Source: AC-32 sp963716865 (lineage in GTDB: Bacteria > Actinomycetota > Thermoleophilia > Gaiellales > Gaiellaceae). From it: a stretch of 64,000 bases of DNA. The position numbers and the translations under genes are program-made. Location: the NCBI GenBank assembly GCA_963716865.1, contig CAVQUF010000004.1, forward strand, positions 806,001 through 870,000. Direction: 5' to 3'. Below, one piece after another: positions 32,723-41,259 of this stretch. Below the pieces are notes generated by a model. That model made no database searches and was not told the origin of the DNA. It saw only the letters and a list, made by a program, of their open reading frames with translations. The stretch's first letter is position 1, and every line of letters starts with the position of its first letter.

Positions 32723-34509
32723 CGGGAGAGCCTTTCTCGTAGACGACCGAGAGCGAGCAGCGGAAAGTGGAGCCTGTAGAGGTGGTAGCGAATCATGAAG
32801 TCAAGCGGAAAGCCGGTCCCGGTGTAGTGGTGCTCCTCCCAGTCACCGTCGTCGTCCTGCGCGGCGCAGAGCCACTCGGCGGCTCGCCTGGTTGCGCGGC
32901 CCTTCGCCTCCCCTGCAGCGACGTAGGCTAATAGCGCCCATGCGGTTTGGGAAGGCGTGCTGGCCCCGCGCCCGCGGAAGGACCGGTCGGCGTAGGAGCG
33001 GATGTCCTCGCCGAAGCCGCCGTCCTCGTTCTGGACGGAGTCGAGCCATGCGACCGCCCGCCGCACCTCGGGCCGGCCCGGATCGACCCCGCAGGCCTCG
33101 AGCGCCGGCAGGGCGGCTCCCGTCCCGTAGACGTGGTTTACGCCCCAGCGGCCGAACCACGAGCCGTCCGCCTCCTGCTCGGCGAGGAGCCAGTCGAGCC
33201 CGCGGCGCACGGCGTCGTCGTAGCCGGCCTCCGGGGCGAGCGCCTCGAGCGCGTGCGCGGTGACGTCGGCGCTCGGCTCGTCCGTGACCTTGCCGAAGTC
33301 GCAGAACGGGAGCTTGTAGAGCCAGAACGCCTCGTTGTCGACGTCGAAGGCGCCCCAGCCGCCGCTGCGCGACTGCATCCCCGCGGTCCAGGCAAGGCCG
33401 CGCTCGACTGCCTCGTGGCCGCGGTGGCAGCGGCGCAGCGCAAGGGCGACGACGGCGGAGTCGTCGACGTCGGGGTAGAGGTCGTTCTCGAACTCGAACG
33501 CCCAGCCGCCCGGGGCGAGGTCGGGCCGCCTGACGTCCCAGTCCCCGCGGACGGTGACCTCCTCGCCGATCAGCCAGTCCGCCGCGCGCACGAGCGCCGG
33601 GTGCTCGGGCCCGAGGCCGGAGTCACGCAGCGCGAGCGTCGCGAGGCCGGTGTCCCAGACCGGCGACTGGCAGGCCTCGGGACGAAGCCGGTCGCCCTCG
33701 TCGATCGTGAAGCCCTCCCAGCCCTCGACGGCGCGCCTGAGCGTCTCGTCCTCGAAGCCGTGCCCGAGCGCCGCGAGCATCAGGATCGACCAGACCCACG
33801 GCGGCTGGATCCCGCCCCAGGAGCCGTCGGCCTCCTGGTGCGCCCGCACCCACCGCTCGGCCTCCGCGAGCGCGACCCGCTTCGTCCGGGAGAGCGGCGG
33901 CGGCGCCTTGCTCTTGCCGGGGCGGGCGCCGATCTCCCGCAGGTCGACGTCCGATCCACGCACGGGTCGAAGCGCCCGGCAGGCGGCGAGCGGGACGAAC
34001 GTGCCCCGCGCCCAGCAGGAGAAGTTGTAGATCGACACGTACGCGTTAGCGGGGAGGAGGACTAGCTCGACCGGGATCGGCGTGATCCGCTGCCACGGCC
34101 ACTGGCCGAGGAGCGCCAGGAAGCACTTCGTGAAGATCCGCGTGCGCGGGATGCCGCCGCGCGAGCGGATGAACTCGCGCGCCCGAGGGCCCGAGTCGAC
34201 CCCCGCGAGCTTCAGCGCCGCATAGGCCTCGACCGAGGTCGAGAGGTCCGGCGGGCCTTCGAACCAGATCGACCAGGTGCCGTCGTCACGCTGCCGCGCG
34301 AGCAGCTCGTTCGCGATCTTGCGGTCGAGCTCCGGGGTGCGCAGGCCGAGCACGTGGTGCCAGAAGAGGTGCTGCGCGATCATCGTCGCGTTCGACTCGA
34401 GCTCGCCGACCCACCAGCCGCCCGGGTTCTGGAGCTCGAGCAGCCGCTTCGTCGCCGCGTCGATCGCCGAGTCCAGGCGTGTCTCGATGCCCTCGGTTGC
34501 GATCGTCAC
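32719..34509 (-). CDS. shc: Squalene-hopene cyclase
   Basis: 596 aa, slightly short for the family (about 630). Catalytic DxDD appears as DVDDSA (residues 347-352; Thr is replaced by Ser after it). QW repeats: QNPGGWWVGEL, QEADGSWGGIQPPW, GGWGAFDVDN, QEADGSWFGRWG and QNEDGGFGEDI. Cyclises squalene to hopene at the membrane. GTG 34509 overlaps the hpnE TGA (GTGA). Confidence 0.95.
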   Translation of the reverse strand: MTIATEGIETRLDSAIDAATKRLLELQNPGGWWVGELESNATMIAQHLFWHHVLGLRTPELDRKIANELLARQRDDGTWSIWFEGPPDLSTSVEAYAALKLAGVDSGPRAREFIRSRGGIPRTRIFTKCFLALLGQWPWQRITPIPVELVLLPANAYVSIYNFSCWARGTFVPLAACRALRPVRGSDVDLREIGARPGKSKAPPPLSRTKRVALAEAERWVRAHQEADGSWGGIQPPWVWSILMLAALGHGFEDETLRRAVEGWEGFTIDEGDRLRPEACQSPVWDTGLATLALRDSGLGPEHPALVRAADWLIGEEVTVRGDWDVRRPDLAPGGWAFEFENDLYPDVDDSAVVALALRRCHRGHEAVERGLAWTAGMQSRSGGWGAFDVDNEAFWLYKLPFCDFGKVTDEPSADVTAHALEALAPEAGYDDAVRRGLDWLLAEQEADGSWFGRWGVNHVYGTGAALPALEACGVDPGRPEVRRAVAWLDSVQNEDGGFGEDIRSYADRSFRGRGASTPSQTAWALLAYVAAGEAKGRATRRAAEWLCAAQDDDGDWEEHHYTGTGFPLDFMIRYHLYRLHFPLLALGRLRERLSR

Positions 34510-35735
34510 GCCGCCACCTCCCTACGCGAGCTTGCCAGGGCGCGCGCGGCCGCGCGGCCGCTTCGGACCGCTCCCTCCATCGTCGGCGGCCAGCCGGTTC
34601 CGGTCCAGGCGCCTGCGCGCGTGACGTTCTCCCGGTCGGTTCGTGCGCCGGGCCGCCGCCCCTCGCTCCCCGGCCGGACCGCGATCGTCGCCTCGGGCTC
34701 TCGGCTGACCCGCGACCAGTGAAGCTCGGCAGGGCCGAGCCGCTCGGTCACCGCACCGGCGATCAGCTCCACCAGCTCGCGGCCACGCAGCGCCTCCAGC
34801 TCGGGCGCGCCGGAGGAGACCACAGTGAGGTACTGGCCCTGGTCCGGCTCCTGCCCGGTGAGCCTGCCTCGGTCGAACACCCAGTGCGCCGGGCTGGCGA
34901 GCAGCGCCGCGAGCGGCTGCTCCAGGAGGCGGCGGTCGAACAGCAGGTGCACGCTCACGATCGGCGAGTACTCCAGCTCCGGCTCGGGCTCGCCGAGCAG
35001 GCGCGCGGACTCCACGGGCGGGACGGCGACCACCACGGCGTCGGCGTCGAGGCTCCCGAGGTCTTCCACGCGTGCGCCCGTCTCGACGGTCGCGCCGGCC
35101 GCCTCCAGCGTACGGCCGGCCGCCTCGCCGTGCATCTCGCCGAGCGGCCTGACGGGGAGCACGAGATCTGCGTCGCGCCGGCTTCCGAGCAGCGCGGTCC
35201 TGACGGTGAAGACGCCCGCCTCGGCGCTCGCCTCCTCGGCGCGGAGGTTGAGGGCGGGCCGGATGAACACGTCCCAGAAGCGCTCGACCGCACGCTGCGA
35301 CTGACCCCGAGCGCGGAGCTCCTCTGCGAACGTCGCCTTACTCGCGCTCCCGCTCCAGCGAGCGAGCGCCTGCACGACCTTCAGCCGCTCGCCGAACGAG
35401 AGGTGCCGGTAGCGCAAGAGGGCAAGGCCCGAGCGCTTGATCTCTGCCGCGCGGCCGCGCTCGTCGATCACGGTCAGCTCGAGCGGCTGCCTGTGCACGG
35501 AGCCGGCCTCGCCGATCCGCGACAGGAAGCGCAGGTACTCCGTGAAGCAGCCGAGCGCGATGTGCTGGCCGTTGTCCGGTGGCGGCTCGGGGTCGCCCTC
35601 GCGCCGCGGCAGGGTCTGGACGGCGCCGCCGAGCGTCGGACGGCCCTCGTAGAGCGACACCTCGTGGCCGGCGTCCACCAGCTCGAGCGCGGCGCTGAGG
35701 CCGGCGAGCCCACCCCCCACGACCGCAGCCCTCAT
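34506..35735 (-). CDS. hpnE: Hydroxysqualene dehydroxylase / squalene-associated FAD desaturase HpnE
   Basis: 409 aa flavoprotein: GGGLAGLSAALELVDAGHEV dinucleotide fold, GGAVQTLPRR, NGQHIALGCFTEYLRFL typical of HpnE, WDVFIRPALNLRAEEASA, and a C-terminal GAWTGTGWPPTMEGAVRSG flavin loop. Reduces hydroxysqualene to squalene. It is separated from hpnD by 97 bp holding a dispersed hairpin element, the only real gap in the operon. Confidence 0.93.
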   Translation of the reverse strand: MRAAVVGGGLAGLSAALELVDAGHEVSLYEGRPTLGGAVQTLPRREGDPEPPPDNGQHIALGCFTEYLRFLSRIGEAGSVHRQPLELTVIDERGRAAEIKRSGLALLRYRHLSFGERLKVVQALARWSGSASKATFAEELRARGQSQRAVERFWDVFIRPALNLRAEEASAEAGVFTVRTALLGSRRDADLVLPVRPLGEMHGEAAGRTLEAAGATVETGARVEDLGSLDADAVVVAVPPVESARLLGEPEPELEYSPIVSVHLLFDRRLLEQPLAALLASPAHWVFDRGRLTGQEPDQGQYLTVVSSGAPELEALRGRELVELIAGAVTERLGPAELHWSRVSREPEATIAVRPGSEGRRPGARTDRENVTRAGAWTGTGWPPTMEGAVRSGRAAARALASSRREVAA

Positions 35736-35761
35736 CGCGCGACCTGCGGTTCAGGCGCATC

Positions 35762-35832
35762 TGGCGAGCTGCGCAGACGGCCGAGCCAGCGAAGCCGACT
35801 CGGCCTGAATGCGACATCGCAAGCGACGTCGC
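35762..35832 (-). repeat. Double-hairpin dispersed element, copy 5
   Basis: Starts right after the hpnD TGA on the minus strand. The CGTCGCTTGCGATG stem, TCAGG and CCGTCTG are kept, but the middle hairpin has a different sequence (GCCGAGTCGGC-TTCGCT-GGCTCGGC) while still pairing. Confidence 0.6.
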
Positions 35833-36654
35833 TCATCGCAGGAGCCCGGCCCCCACGATGCGCAGCTTCGTCAGCGGCGAGAGCCGGAGCGAGCCGTCGA
35901 ACACGTCGAATCCACGAGCCTCGATGCGGTCAAGTGTCGCACGGTACAGGCCCGCGAACGTGTTGACGCAGGCGGCGCTGCGACCGTCGAGCGAAGCTCG
36001 CAGCTCGATCCCGTCCTCCAGGTACGCGCGTGCGCGGGCGGCCTGGAAGCCGAGCAGCGCGCGCCACTCCGGGGTCACGCGCCCCGCCGCGATGTCGTCC
36101 TCGGAGACGCCGTAGGCGTCGAGCTCGTCCTGCGGCAGGTAGACGCGGCCGAGGTCCCAGTCCTCGCGGACGTCGCGGATGATGTTGATCAGCTGGAGCG
36201 CGACGCCGAGCGTCCCGGCCCGCTCGACGTCCTCCGAGCCGTACACGGCGACGCAGGCGACGCCGACGGCGCCCGCGACCCGCCTGCAGTAGCCGAGCAG
36301 CCCCTCGAGATCGGCGTAGCGGCGCTGCTCGGTGTCCTGGAGGCCGCCGTCCACGAGGTCGTGCAGCGCCCCGGCGGGAATCGCGTAGCGCGAGCGCGCG
36401 TCGGCGAGCGCGACGAACGCAGCGTCGTCCTCCGGCGGGGTGTCGAGCCGGGCGTGCAGCTGCTCGAGGCGGACGCGCTTCTCGTCGTCGGGAAGCTCGC
36501 CGTCGGCGATGTCGTCCACGCGCCTGGCGAACGCGTAGATCGCGGCGATCGCGCGCCGCTTCGGCCGCGGCAGGACCATGATCCCGTAGGCGAAGTTGCG
36601 CGCCTCGCGGCGGGTCGTCCGCTCGACCTCGGTGTAGGCGGTCTCGACGTTCAC
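35833..36654 (-). CDS. hpnD: Presqualene diphosphate synthase HpnD
   Basis: 273 aa all-helical squalene/phytoene synthase family. First Asp-rich motif AIYAFARRVDDIADGE, second NIIRDVREDWDLGRVYLPQDEL. Condenses two farnesyl-PP to presqualene-PP. GTG 36654 overlaps the hpnC TGA (GTGA). HpnC/D/E replace the classical squalene synthase. Confidence 0.94.
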   Translation of the reverse strand: MNVETAYTEVERTTRREARNFAYGIMVLPRPKRRAIAAIYAFARRVDDIADGELPDDEKRVRLEQLHARLDTPPEDDAAFVALADARSRYAIPAGALHDLVDGGLQDTEQRRYADLEGLLGYCRRVAGAVGVACVAVYGSEDVERAGTLGVALQLINIIRDVREDWDLGRVYLPQDELDAYGVSEDDIAAGRVTPEWRALLGFQAARARAYLEDGIELRASLDGRSAACVNTFAGLYRATLDRIEARGFDVFDGSLRLSPLTKLRIVGAGLLR

Positions 36655-37496
36655 CGGATCGCCGCCAGCGCGAGGCGGGCGCGCGAGGGGCGCGGCCGGC
36701 CGCCGAAGATGTCCCAGTCCGCGCGCTCCAGGGCCTCGAGCGCCGCCAGCCCGCCGCGGGCGAAGACCCCCACGGCCCGGCCGTTGCGACCGCCGATCCT
36801 GCGCCGCAGGTCCTCGCCGGAGGCGAGCAGGCCGCGGGCCCGCTCGGCCTCGAACACGAGCAAACGGCGGAGCGGCTCGTTCGGCTCGGCGAGCTCGGTC
36901 ACGCCGAAACCGCGCCGGTCTACGGCCGGTAGGTAGACGCGCCCGAGCGCGAGGTCGCGCGGGACGTCCTGCAGGAAGTTGACGAGCTGGAGGCCGGTGC
37001 AGACGTCGTCGGAGAGCGCGAGCAGCTCCGGCTCGGAGGAGCGGCCGAGCACACCGAGCACGAGGCGGCCGACCGGGTCGGCGGAGTGCACGCAGTAGCC
37101 CTTCAGGTCGGCCCAGGTTTCGTACTCGGAGATCCGCTGGTCGATCCGGTTCGCCTCGATCAGGCGCAGGAACGGCTCGCGCGGGAGGCCGCAGGCCCGG
37201 ATCGTCGGCTGCAGCTCGATCATCACCGCCCACGACGGCTCGCCCTCGTAGCAGGCGTCGAGCTCGCCCTCGAGCTCGTCGAGCGCCGCCAGCCGGTCGC
37301 CTACGACGTCGCGTGTGTCGAGCGTTTCGCCTAGGTACTCGTCCCCGAGGATGTCCACCAGACGAGCGAACCCGTAGATCGCCCGCAGGTGCGGCCTCAC
37401 TGCGCGCGGGAAGAGGAGCGAGGCGACGGGGAAGTTCTCCGAGCGCGCCCGCGCTGCCACGGCGCTGACCGGGGCGGGATCCACGCGGGAAACCAT
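36651..37496 (-). CDS. hpnC: Hydroxysqualene synthase HpnC
   Basis: 281 aa. AIYGFARLVDILGDEYLGE (first Asp-rich site) and NFLQDVPRDLALGRVYLPAVD (second). Converts presqualene-PP to hydroxysqualene. First gene of the operon; ATG 37496 follows palindrome copy D by 31 bp, so that palindrome sits where an operator or promoter would be. Confidence 0.94.
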   Translation of the reverse strand: MVSRVDPAPVSAVAARARSENFPVASLLFPRAVRPHLRAIYGFARLVDILGDEYLGETLDTRDVVGDRLAALDELEGELDACYEGEPSWAVMIELQPTIRACGLPREPFLRLIEANRIDQRISEYETWADLKGYCVHSADPVGRLVLGVLGRSSEPELLALSDDVCTGLQLVNFLQDVPRDLALGRVYLPAVDRRGFGVTELAEPNEPLRRLLVFEAERARGLLASGEDLRRRIGGRNGRAVGVFARGGLAALEALERADWDIFGGRPRPSRARLALAAIR

Positions 37497-37527
37497 GGCG
37501 CGAAGCGACCCGCGCCGTCAAACACTT

Positions 37528-37544
37528 AGTAACAGTCTGTTACT
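37528..37544. repeat. Palindrome family copy D, upstream of hpnC
   Basis: AGTAACAG-T-CTGTTACT, 8 bp arms; 13 bp after the DUF192 stop and 31 bp before hpnC. Confidence 0.72.
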
Positions 37545-37557
37545 TGGGCCGCGGTGC

Positions 37558-37929
37558 TCAGACTGCGGGCTTGGGCCAGATCGGGGTGAGCGACATCCCC
37601 GGCCGCAACCCTCTCCGGGAGGCCTCGCCGGCCGGGAGCTCGAGCACCGAGCGCGCCTTGCGGCACGAGGAGAGGCGCCAGGGCCGCATCGTCGATGCGA
37701 CCTTGAGGACGCGGTCGGAGCGGTCGAGGAAGACCGCGTCGATCGCGAAGCGCATGAACGCGGTGTGGATCGAGGCCGCGGGTCGGAGAAGGATGCCCTC
37801 TCCGGCCGGCAGGCCGCGCCTGCCGAGCAGGCCGCGCAGGCGCGCGAACGGCGTCTCCGCGAGGAGACACCGTTCGCAGACGACGGTTCCGTCGTCGCTC
37901 GCCAGCGCGAACTGGGGCAGCTGAGTCAC
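37558..37929 (-). CDS. DUF192 family protein
   Basis: 123 aa. ERCLLAETPFARLRGLLGRRGLPAGEG, SIHTAFMRFAIDAVFLD, and ELPAGEASRRGLRPG are the conserved DUF192 blocks. Function unknown. No signal peptide in this copy. GTG 37929 abuts the stop of the wall-enzyme gene, so they form a pair. Confidence 0.85.
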   Translation of the reverse strand: MTQLPQFALASDDGTVVCERCLLAETPFARLRGLLGRRGLPAGEGILLRPAASIHTAFMRFAIDAVFLDRSDRVLKVASTMRPWRLSSCRKARSVLELPAGEASRRGLRPGMSLTPIWPKPAV

Positions 37930-39345
37930 CTAGTACCCGATGTGGATGTGGTCGTAGTGGTTGGCCAGCGGGAAGGAAGGCCCGCCGAGCCCGAGCAACG
38001 AGATGATCTGCGCCGGAAGCATCCTCCCCGGGAGCATCAGGAGGCTGCGGACGGCCTGCTCGGTCAGCCCGCCCGGCTGCTGGTGCCCGTAGATCGGCAC
38101 CCCGCCGAGCGCGGCGATGTCGACCGCGCGGCCGTAGATGTGCGCCGAGATCACGCCCGGCCGGGCGTACAGCCGGTGCCCGCTGATCAGGCACGAGACC
38201 GTGACCTCGTGGTAGGTCTGGGCGAGGTAGAGCATCACTGCGAGGACGCGGACGTCCACCTTGTGGGAGGCGACGTCCTGGCGCCCGCCCGAATAGATCT
38301 GCAGGTGCGGGTCGTGCAGGACGCGGTCCTCGAGGTCCCGCTTCTGCGAGCGGAGACCGTAGACGAGGCTCGCGAGCCCGACCGCGCGGTAGTAGTGGCG
38401 CAGGGCCACGACCCGGTCGGCGAAGGCGGTGTCGGTCGAGAACGAGAGCGCGGCGGCCCAGCCGTTGACGCGCCCTCCGACCGTGCCCAGCCGGAGCGCC
38501 AGCCCGCCCAGCGTCGCGCGCGAGGCGGGAACGCGCCCGCTGTGCCCTTCGGTGCGGAGCACGGCGAGGACGAGGGCCCAGTCGACGTGCGCCTGCCGTG
38601 AGGAGGCGACCAGCTCGCGCGCGAAGCGCAGGCGGAGGCGTGCGGCCGGAGGCGTCGGGTCAGGCGACTGCTGGTAGAGCCAGACGGTCGCACCCGGCAG
38701 GTTTGCCTCGCCGTCGAGCGGCTGCGCCTTCTTGTGCTTGTGCAGCCTCTGGCGCAGCTTCTTGGGCGCCGCCTTGCGGGAGCGCTTTCCGGCCCCGCGC
38801 TTGGCCGCCGACTGCTTCGCCGTGTTGGCCTGCACCGCGCGGAGCGTGTTCAGCGATCCGCGGTTGGCCATCGGCCGCGCGGACAGCAGCGCCGGCTTGG
38901 ACGGCGTCACGTTGACGTGGCTCTGAAGCTGGGTCACCGGTGCGGCGGGGGCGGGGGTGGGCGCCGGGGTTGCATCCTCGGCGCCGGTCGTCGTCGTGGC
39001 GGTCGTGTCCGTCTCGGCGCCGGTGGTGGTCGCGGTGGCGTCAGCGCCCTGGACGACGGCCGATCCGTTGTCGTCGAGAAGCGCCTGCACCTGGTTGCCG
39101 GCACCCGCCGAGAAGGCGAGGCCCGCGAAGAAGAGGGCGCAGAAGGAGAAGGCCATCCCGAAGCGCCGCGTCTTGCCCTTGCGCGCGGGCTGCGCGGGCT
39201 CGGGCGTCGGCGCAGGCTGCGGCTGGGGCTCTTTCCCTTCGTCCCATTCGTCCCAGCCCCGGCTGAACACGGCCAGGAAGCAGCCCGCCAGCGAGACGAG
39301 GAGGAGGTGGCGAAGAAGTCGCCTGGTCAGAGAGTTGCGTGGCAT
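37930..39345 (-). CDS. Secreted cell-wall enzyme with lysozyme-like and M15 peptidase-like domains
   Basis: 471 aa. Two N-terminal hydrophobic stretches (LLRHLLLVSLAGCFLAVFS and FGMAFSFCALFFAGLAFSA), then a Thr/Ala/Pro linker and a Lys/Arg-rich segment, a helical lysozyme/transglycosylase-like part (VDWALVLAVLRTEGHSG), and a C-terminal M15-like zinc site (ISAHIYGRAVDIAAL with His and Asp, NHYDHIHIGY with the last His). Probably cuts peptidoglycan outside the membrane. ATG 39345 has GGGAG upstream. Divergent from the Tad pilus genes, which need passage through the wall. Confidence 0.7.
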   Translation of the reverse strand: MPRNSLTRRLLRHLLLVSLAGCFLAVFSRGWDEWDEGKEPQPQPAPTPEPAQPARKGKTRRFGMAFSFCALFFAGLAFSAGAGNQVQALLDDNGSAVVQGADATATTTGAETDTTATTTTGAEDATPAPTPAPAAPVTQLQSHVNVTPSKPALLSARPMANRGSLNTLRAVQANTAKQSAAKRGAGKRSRKAAPKKLRQRLHKHKKAQPLDGEANLPGATVWLYQQSPDPTPPAARLRLRFARELVASSRQAHVDWALVLAVLRTEGHSGRVPASRATLGGLALRLGTVGGRVNGWAAALSFSTDTAFADRVVALRHYYRAVGLASLVYGLRSQKRDLEDRVLHDPHLQIYSGGRQDVASHKVDVRVLAVMLYLAQTYHEVTVSCLISGHRLYARPGVISAHIYGRAVDIAALGGVPIYGHQQPGGLTEQAVRSLLMLPGRMLPAQIISLLGLGGPSFPLANHYDHIHIGY

Positions 39346-39418
39346 TGCCTTGCTCCCGTTTGGTCGGGCGCCGAAGGCCGCCACATCGGCGCGGATCTCG
39401 ATGTCCGCTGACCTGCTG

Positions 39419-39532
39419 CGAACGGGAGCGATATCGACCCTCCGGGCGAGGGGCCTTCCCCCGATCGAGGGATGTCCCGCAGAAATCACCAGATCGAGGG
39501 ATGAGTAGCGCGGTCGAACGGAACCGATATCG
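39419..39532. promoter_or_regulatory. Repeat-rich control region between wall enzyme and Tad operon
   Basis: The 375 bp between 39345 and 39721 hold two copies of an 18 bp sequence, CGAACGG-R-A-S-CGATATCG (39419-39436 and 39515-39532). They bracket two direct TCGAGGGATG repeats (39465-39474, 39494-39503); the first extends to CCCCCGATCGAGGGATG. Likely a bidirectional regulatory region. Confidence 0.5.
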
Positions 39533-39592
39533 GCGCAACTGAGCCTTTTTGGCGGCGCGGCCACGCCGATTGAAATCTGGAGGTGTCTCGGC

Positions 39593-39703
39593 GTGACCAA
39601 ACGAATCGCCCGAAGGATCAACCGGCTCCTCACAGGGCTCCGACGACATCCCCGGACCTTCCCCGTGGGCAGGCCGCACGCGCTGGCGTGCGTGACGAAG
39701 TGA
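39593..39703 (+). CDS. Putative 36-aa basic leader-like ORF before the pilin
   Basis: GTG 39593 preceded by GGAGG (39579-39583). The product opens MTKRIARRINRLLTGLRRHP, is strongly basic and ends 17 bp before the pilin ATG. No similarity recognised. It may be a regulatory upstream ORF or chance. Confidence 0.4.
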   Translation: MTKRIARRINRLLTGLRRHPRTFPVGRPHALACVTK

Positions 39704-39720
39704 GAAGGGAGGTGAACCAG

Positions 39721-39906
39721 ATGCTGAAGCTCTTCACCTTCGTGCAGGCCGCCGCCGACTCGCTGCGCCGGCGCGAGGAGGGGCAGACGATGGCCGAGTA
39801 CGGAGTTGTGCTCGCAGTCATCACTCTGGCCGTGATCGGAGCGATCACGCTCCTCTCCGACAACGTGCGGAACGCGATCGAGAGCGTTGCCAACATCCTG
39901 CCCTAG
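39721..39906 (+). CDS. flp: Flp-type pilin (Tad major pilin)
   Basis: 61 aa. Type IVb prepilin: short basic leader, then EEGQTMAEYGVVLAVITLAVIG with the Glu-5-like residue and hydrophobic helix. A prepilin peptidase would cut just before the hydrophobic stretch; none is encoded in the window. AAGGGAGGTG upstream of ATG 39721 is a strong ribosome site. Confidence 0.92.
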   Translation: MLKLFTFVQAAADSLRRREEGQTMAEYGVVLAVITLAVIGAITLLSDNVRNAIESVANILP

Positions 39907-39985
39907 GCAGGCAAGTTTCTCCGGAAAGGGGCCCCTTCTCCGGAAGGGGCCCTACTCCCTTCGAAGCAACAGAAAGCAGTCCCCC

Positions 39986-40387
39986 GTGACCAATATGCGC
40001 CGCAAAATCCAGCTCAGATCGGAGAAGGGCCAGTCGCTGACCGAGTTCGCGCTCGCCCTGCCGATCCTCGTTCTCCTTTTGTTTGCGGTCATCCAGTTCG
40101 GAATCGTCTTCAACAGCTACGTCACGCTGACCGACGCGACCCGCGCCGGCGCACGCAAGGGCGCGGTCTCGCGGCAGCTGGCGAACCCGACGAGTGCAAC
40201 CGTCGGCGCAGTCCGAAGCTCCGCGGCCGACCTCAACCAGAGCGACCTCAGCGTCGCGGTGAGCTCACCGTGGCTCGCCGGATCGGACGTCCGCGTCAGC
40301 GCCTCCTACCCGTACTCGATCAGGTTGTTCGGCGTGGTCGTCAAGACGGGAACGCTCACGAGCACGACCACGGAGAGGGTGGAGTGA
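39986..40387 (+). CDS. TadE-like minor pseudopilin
   Basis: 133 aa. Class III leader SEKGQSLTEFALALPILVLLLFAVIQFG, followed by a small extracytoplasmic domain (TLTDATRAGARKGAVS). GTG 39986 or ATG 39995. Second gene of the Tad operon. Confidence 0.88.
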   Translation: MTNMRRKIQLRSEKGQSLTEFALALPILVLLLFAVIQFGIVFNSYVTLTDATRAGARKGAVSRQLANPTSATVGAVRSSAADLNQSDLSVAVSSPWLAGSDVRVSASYPYSIRLFGVVVKTGTLTSTTTERVE

Positions 40388-40467
40388 GGCAGCCGACATT
40401 CGCGGCGGCAACAGAGTTGTAAAGCCAGCACGCAAACCGACCGACAAACCGAGAAAGAAACGGAGCC

Positions 40468-41259
40468 ATGGCATATCGAGCGAGAAACATCATGATCGCG
40501 GTCGCCCTCGCGGCCGTGGCCGCACTCCTCACGAGTGTCTACGTGACGAGCTACAAGCGGCACGTCCAGCGGAGCGAGGACCACGTCACGGTGCTCGTTG
40601 CCAAGGAGGACATCCCCGAAGGAACTACCGGCGCCGACGCGGCGCACATGCTCTCCCGCATCGACGTCCCGAGGCGCAGCGTCGTTCCGGGCGCGATCTC
40701 CAGCCCGGACCAGATCGCGAGCCTCGTCGCCACCCAGGAGACGCTCCAGGGCGAGCAGATCACGACCCGGCGCTTCAACCCGGTCGCCGAGAACGGCGTC
40801 AGGGCCGACCTCAAGGGCACCACCCGCGCCCTGCAGGTCCAGGGAGACGCCCAGCAGACGCTCGCCGGCACGCTCGTGGACGGCGACCACGTCGACCTCG
40901 TGGCGACGTTCATGTACCCGGACGGCAACACGCCGGACTCGATCCACGTGACGCGCGTCGTCCTCCGCAACCTGAAGGTGCTGACCGCGCCTGACGCTCC
41001 GGCTGCGGGCAGCAAGATCACGAACAACCTGCAGAACAACTTCGCGGTGATGCTCGCCGTCACCGACCGGCAGGCGCAGAAGCTGAACTTCACCACGACC
41101 GTGGCCAGCGGCTCGAACGGAGTCAACTGGTCGCTCGCGCTCCGGCCGGTCATCCACGCCGCCGACAGCCCGGAGAGCATCACGTCGCTCAACTCCATCC
41201 TGCGAGATGGCCTGAGCGGCAAGGGCCAGCTGGCCGCCGCCTTGAAGGGAGGCCAGTGA
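40468..41259 (+). CDS. cpaB: Flp pilus assembly protein CpaB (RcpC)
   Basis: 263 aa. N-terminal membrane anchor (IMIAVALAAVAALLTSVYV), SAF domain (VLVAKEDIPEGTT), and a RcpC beta domain (RALQVQGDAQQTLAGTLVDGDHVDLVATF). ATG 40468. Ends in TGA overlapping the tadZ ATG. Confidence 0.92.
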   Translation: MAYRARNIMIAVALAAVAALLTSVYVTSYKRHVQRSEDHVTVLVAKEDIPEGTTGADAAHMLSRIDVPRRSVVPGAISSPDQIASLVATQETLQGEQITTRRFNPVAENGVRADLKGTTRALQVQGDAQQTLAGTLVDGDHVDLVATFMYPDGNTPDSIHVTRVVLRNLKVLTAPDAPAAGSKITNNLQNNFAVMLAVTDRQAQKLNFTTTVASGSNGVNWSLALRPVIHAADSPESITSLNSILRDGLSGKGQLAAALKGGQ

